Assembly (NCBI GenBank): GCA_051294375.1
Contig: CM119265.1
Location: 1,728,280-1,792,279, forward strand
Length of the DNA: 64,000 nt
Direction: 5' to 3'
Origin: Paraspadella gotoi
Lineage: Eukaryota > Chaetognatha
The notes beneath the pieces were generated by a model, which saw only the letters and a list, made by a program, of their open reading frames with translations, searched no databases and was not told where the DNA came from. The position numbers and the translations under genes are program-made. This document shows positions 62,636-64,000 of the stretch, piece by piece (within the stretch, counting starts at the first letter, position 1; each line of letters opens with the position of its first letter).

Positions 62636-64000
62636 TTATGTATCCGCGTCTCTTCGACGCCAAAATAAATGACTAATTAATAAATAGTGAATTTCTAATA
62701 TAGCTAAATTAACAAACGGAAAATGAAACCAGTAGAAAGGTTCTCATAATTAAAACCAAGCGGGCTCAAATCTCGGGAGTTTTAGAGTAGACAGAACGAA
62801 TTGTAATTAACCGAAAGAGAAAAAAACACGATTCTTAACAAACGTTTGCTTGGTTATATTAATATAGTTTCATCCGAACTAAACTTGCGTCCGAGAGCCA
62901 CGAGTTGATGAACATCCCGACGCTGAAAATTTTAAAAATAATTTCATAAATCACGGCGACGTCGTAATTTTTGTGGATAAGTGTAAAAAAAGGCGTACGT
63001 GGTTCGTTTTTTGTTTAAATACTTAATCATACATATGTTTCCCTTCATTTTGTCAGAGTAAACAGGCGAAAAAATAATTAGAGAATAGTAAAATGCGGAA
63101 ATTAATCAATATCTAATGCATAATTGAATAAATTAATTTTCTCCGAGGTTGTATTTCAATTTCGTTCTTTTTCGAATTTCGAGTACATACAGTCTTGAAT
63201 AATTTTTGGATGACCCATAACAAAAACGCTCGGTTGCATTAGGCAAATTACGTAATAAAGTATAATAGGTTTTTTTTGACAATGCAATGAAGCATTGTAA
63301 CAAAATGCCTCGATCATACATAACTTGTAGTTGGTAGTTATAATTGCGGTAATACATAATAGTCATGCCGTAAAAGTTGTGTAGGAAAGTGGAAGGTGAG
63401 GGGAGGGGAATGTGAGGGGAGGGAAGTGTTGTTTCGGTTAAAGATCCTTTGAAAATCACGACGAATACAAATAAAAAGAATTTGACAATACTCAAAAACA
63501 TAAATTTAAAAAAAAAAAAACAAATTAAACTTGACCCCTGAGTGAATTACCTACAAAACTCCAAAATAATTAAACCTTAAATAACCAGAGTCCTCCTAGG
63601 ACGCGCGAGTTTTTCAAACGTGCATGTTTGCGAGTGCAAGTTGCATGTTTGCGAAAGTGTGAACGTGCGGGGAAGCAGGAACTTGCGATATTTCATAAAC
63701 GGACGCGGCAATGCGAATCTACTCTCCTACGGTCACATGCTTTTTAAATCGCTAAATATCAAAGTAGCAGTCAACAAGTATGTACGATATAAATAAAACT
63801 TAATAAGTAGTAAGTACCTATAAATGTTTTTTTTAAATAAGCGTCGATAAAAGTGGCAGCGCGCTTCAAAAAGCCGAAGCGAGGCCGGTAGCGAGAAAGG
63901 GGGAGGGAGAGCGTTAAGGTTTCTTGTTTTTTGCTCAAGTAATATTCTCTTGATTCGTGCTTTTTTTGAGTGTTTTTAAGTTGTTCTATTGGTAATATTT
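62362..64000. other. 5' flank of MRPL24 and AT-rich end of window
   Basis: A (CT)n tract at about 62577-62632, then AT-rich sequence with one open frame (63133-63501, listed separately). A GC-richer patch with TGCATGTTTGCGA and GTGCAAGTTGCATGTTTGCG near-repeats lies at about 63600-63665. Confidence 0.5.
63133..63501 (-). CDS. Possible small secreted protein ORF
   Basis: 122 codons with a good signal-peptide-like start (MFLSIVKFFLFVFVVIF), then TETTLPSPHIPLPSPSTFL and a Tyr/Asn/Lys-rich remainder. No family recognised. The AT-rich composition matches the surrounding spacer, so it may be a chance ORF. Confidence 0.3.
   Translation of the reverse strand: MFLSIVKFFLFVFVVIFKGSLTETTLPSPHIPLPSPSTFLHNFYGMTIMYYRNYNYQLQVMYDRGILLQCFIALSKKTYYTLLRNLPNATERFCYGSSKNYSRLYVLEIRKRTKLKYNLGEN

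Overview
The window is nuclear DNA of an animal, most likely an invertebrate. Genes are split by many mostly short GT-AG introns, poly(A) signals are AATAAA, and the proteins are animal ones: GRB2, TOMM40, cytosolic carboxypeptidase 1, ALG13, DNTTIP2/Fcf2, MRPL24, glutamine synthetase, an XK-related protein, a class A GPCR and PAN/apple-like membrane proteins. The phylum cannot be told from sequence alone. Exon models were built by hand from splice consensus, reading-frame phase and remembered family conservation. In almost every model exon phases join exactly and the summed exon length is a multiple of three.

Layout. 1-2.5 kb (+): 3' part of a GPCR. 5.2-9.2 kb (+): a DUF288/STELLO-like predicted glycosyltransferase whose frame breaks at a (GGA)n tract. 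11.0-14.5 and 17.6-21.1 kb (+): two related single-pass membrane genes with one and two PAN/apple-like modules, all introns phase 1. 22.7-25.0 kb (-): an intronless XK-related-like membrane protein, followed by a decayed partial copy. 27.4-32.1 and 32.9-34.6 kb (+): tandem GRB2 paralogues, one canonical and one diverged. 35.7-38.4 kb (-): TOMM40. 39.8-54.2 kb (-): a 31-exon CCP1/AGTPBP1 gene, with an opposite-strand four-TM gene inside one intron (47.6-49.1 kb). 55.0-55.6 kb (-): ALG13. 55.9-60.1 kb (-): DNTTIP2/Fcf2, with a complete glutamine synthetase gene on the opposite strand inside its last intron. 60.4-62.4 kb (-): MRPL24. The last 1.6 kb holds only a weak ORF.

The genes are mostly unrelated housekeeping functions (mitochondrial import and translation, N-glycan assembly, pre-rRNA processing, tubulin deglutamylation, nitrogen assimilation) placed between signalling and surface-protein genes. 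MRPL24, DNTTIP2, ALG13 and CCP1 lie head-to-tail on the minus strand with 295-774 bp gaps.

Spacers and introns carry several recurring repeat families: a tRNA-like SINE (R1), a second SINE-like family (R2), a ~200 bp family (R3), a palindrome-headed family (R4), an AT-rich family (R5), a highly structured ~150 bp family (R6), and TIR elements with degenerate CCCTAA interiors. The most unusual signal is that tandem repeats repeatedly begin at, or end in, a splice site and contain copies of that splice-site sequence. Other notable points are the two opposite-strand nested genes, a GRB2 paralogue lacking the specificity Trp of its SH2 domain, and two possible C-terminal tails of opposite charge on CCP1.
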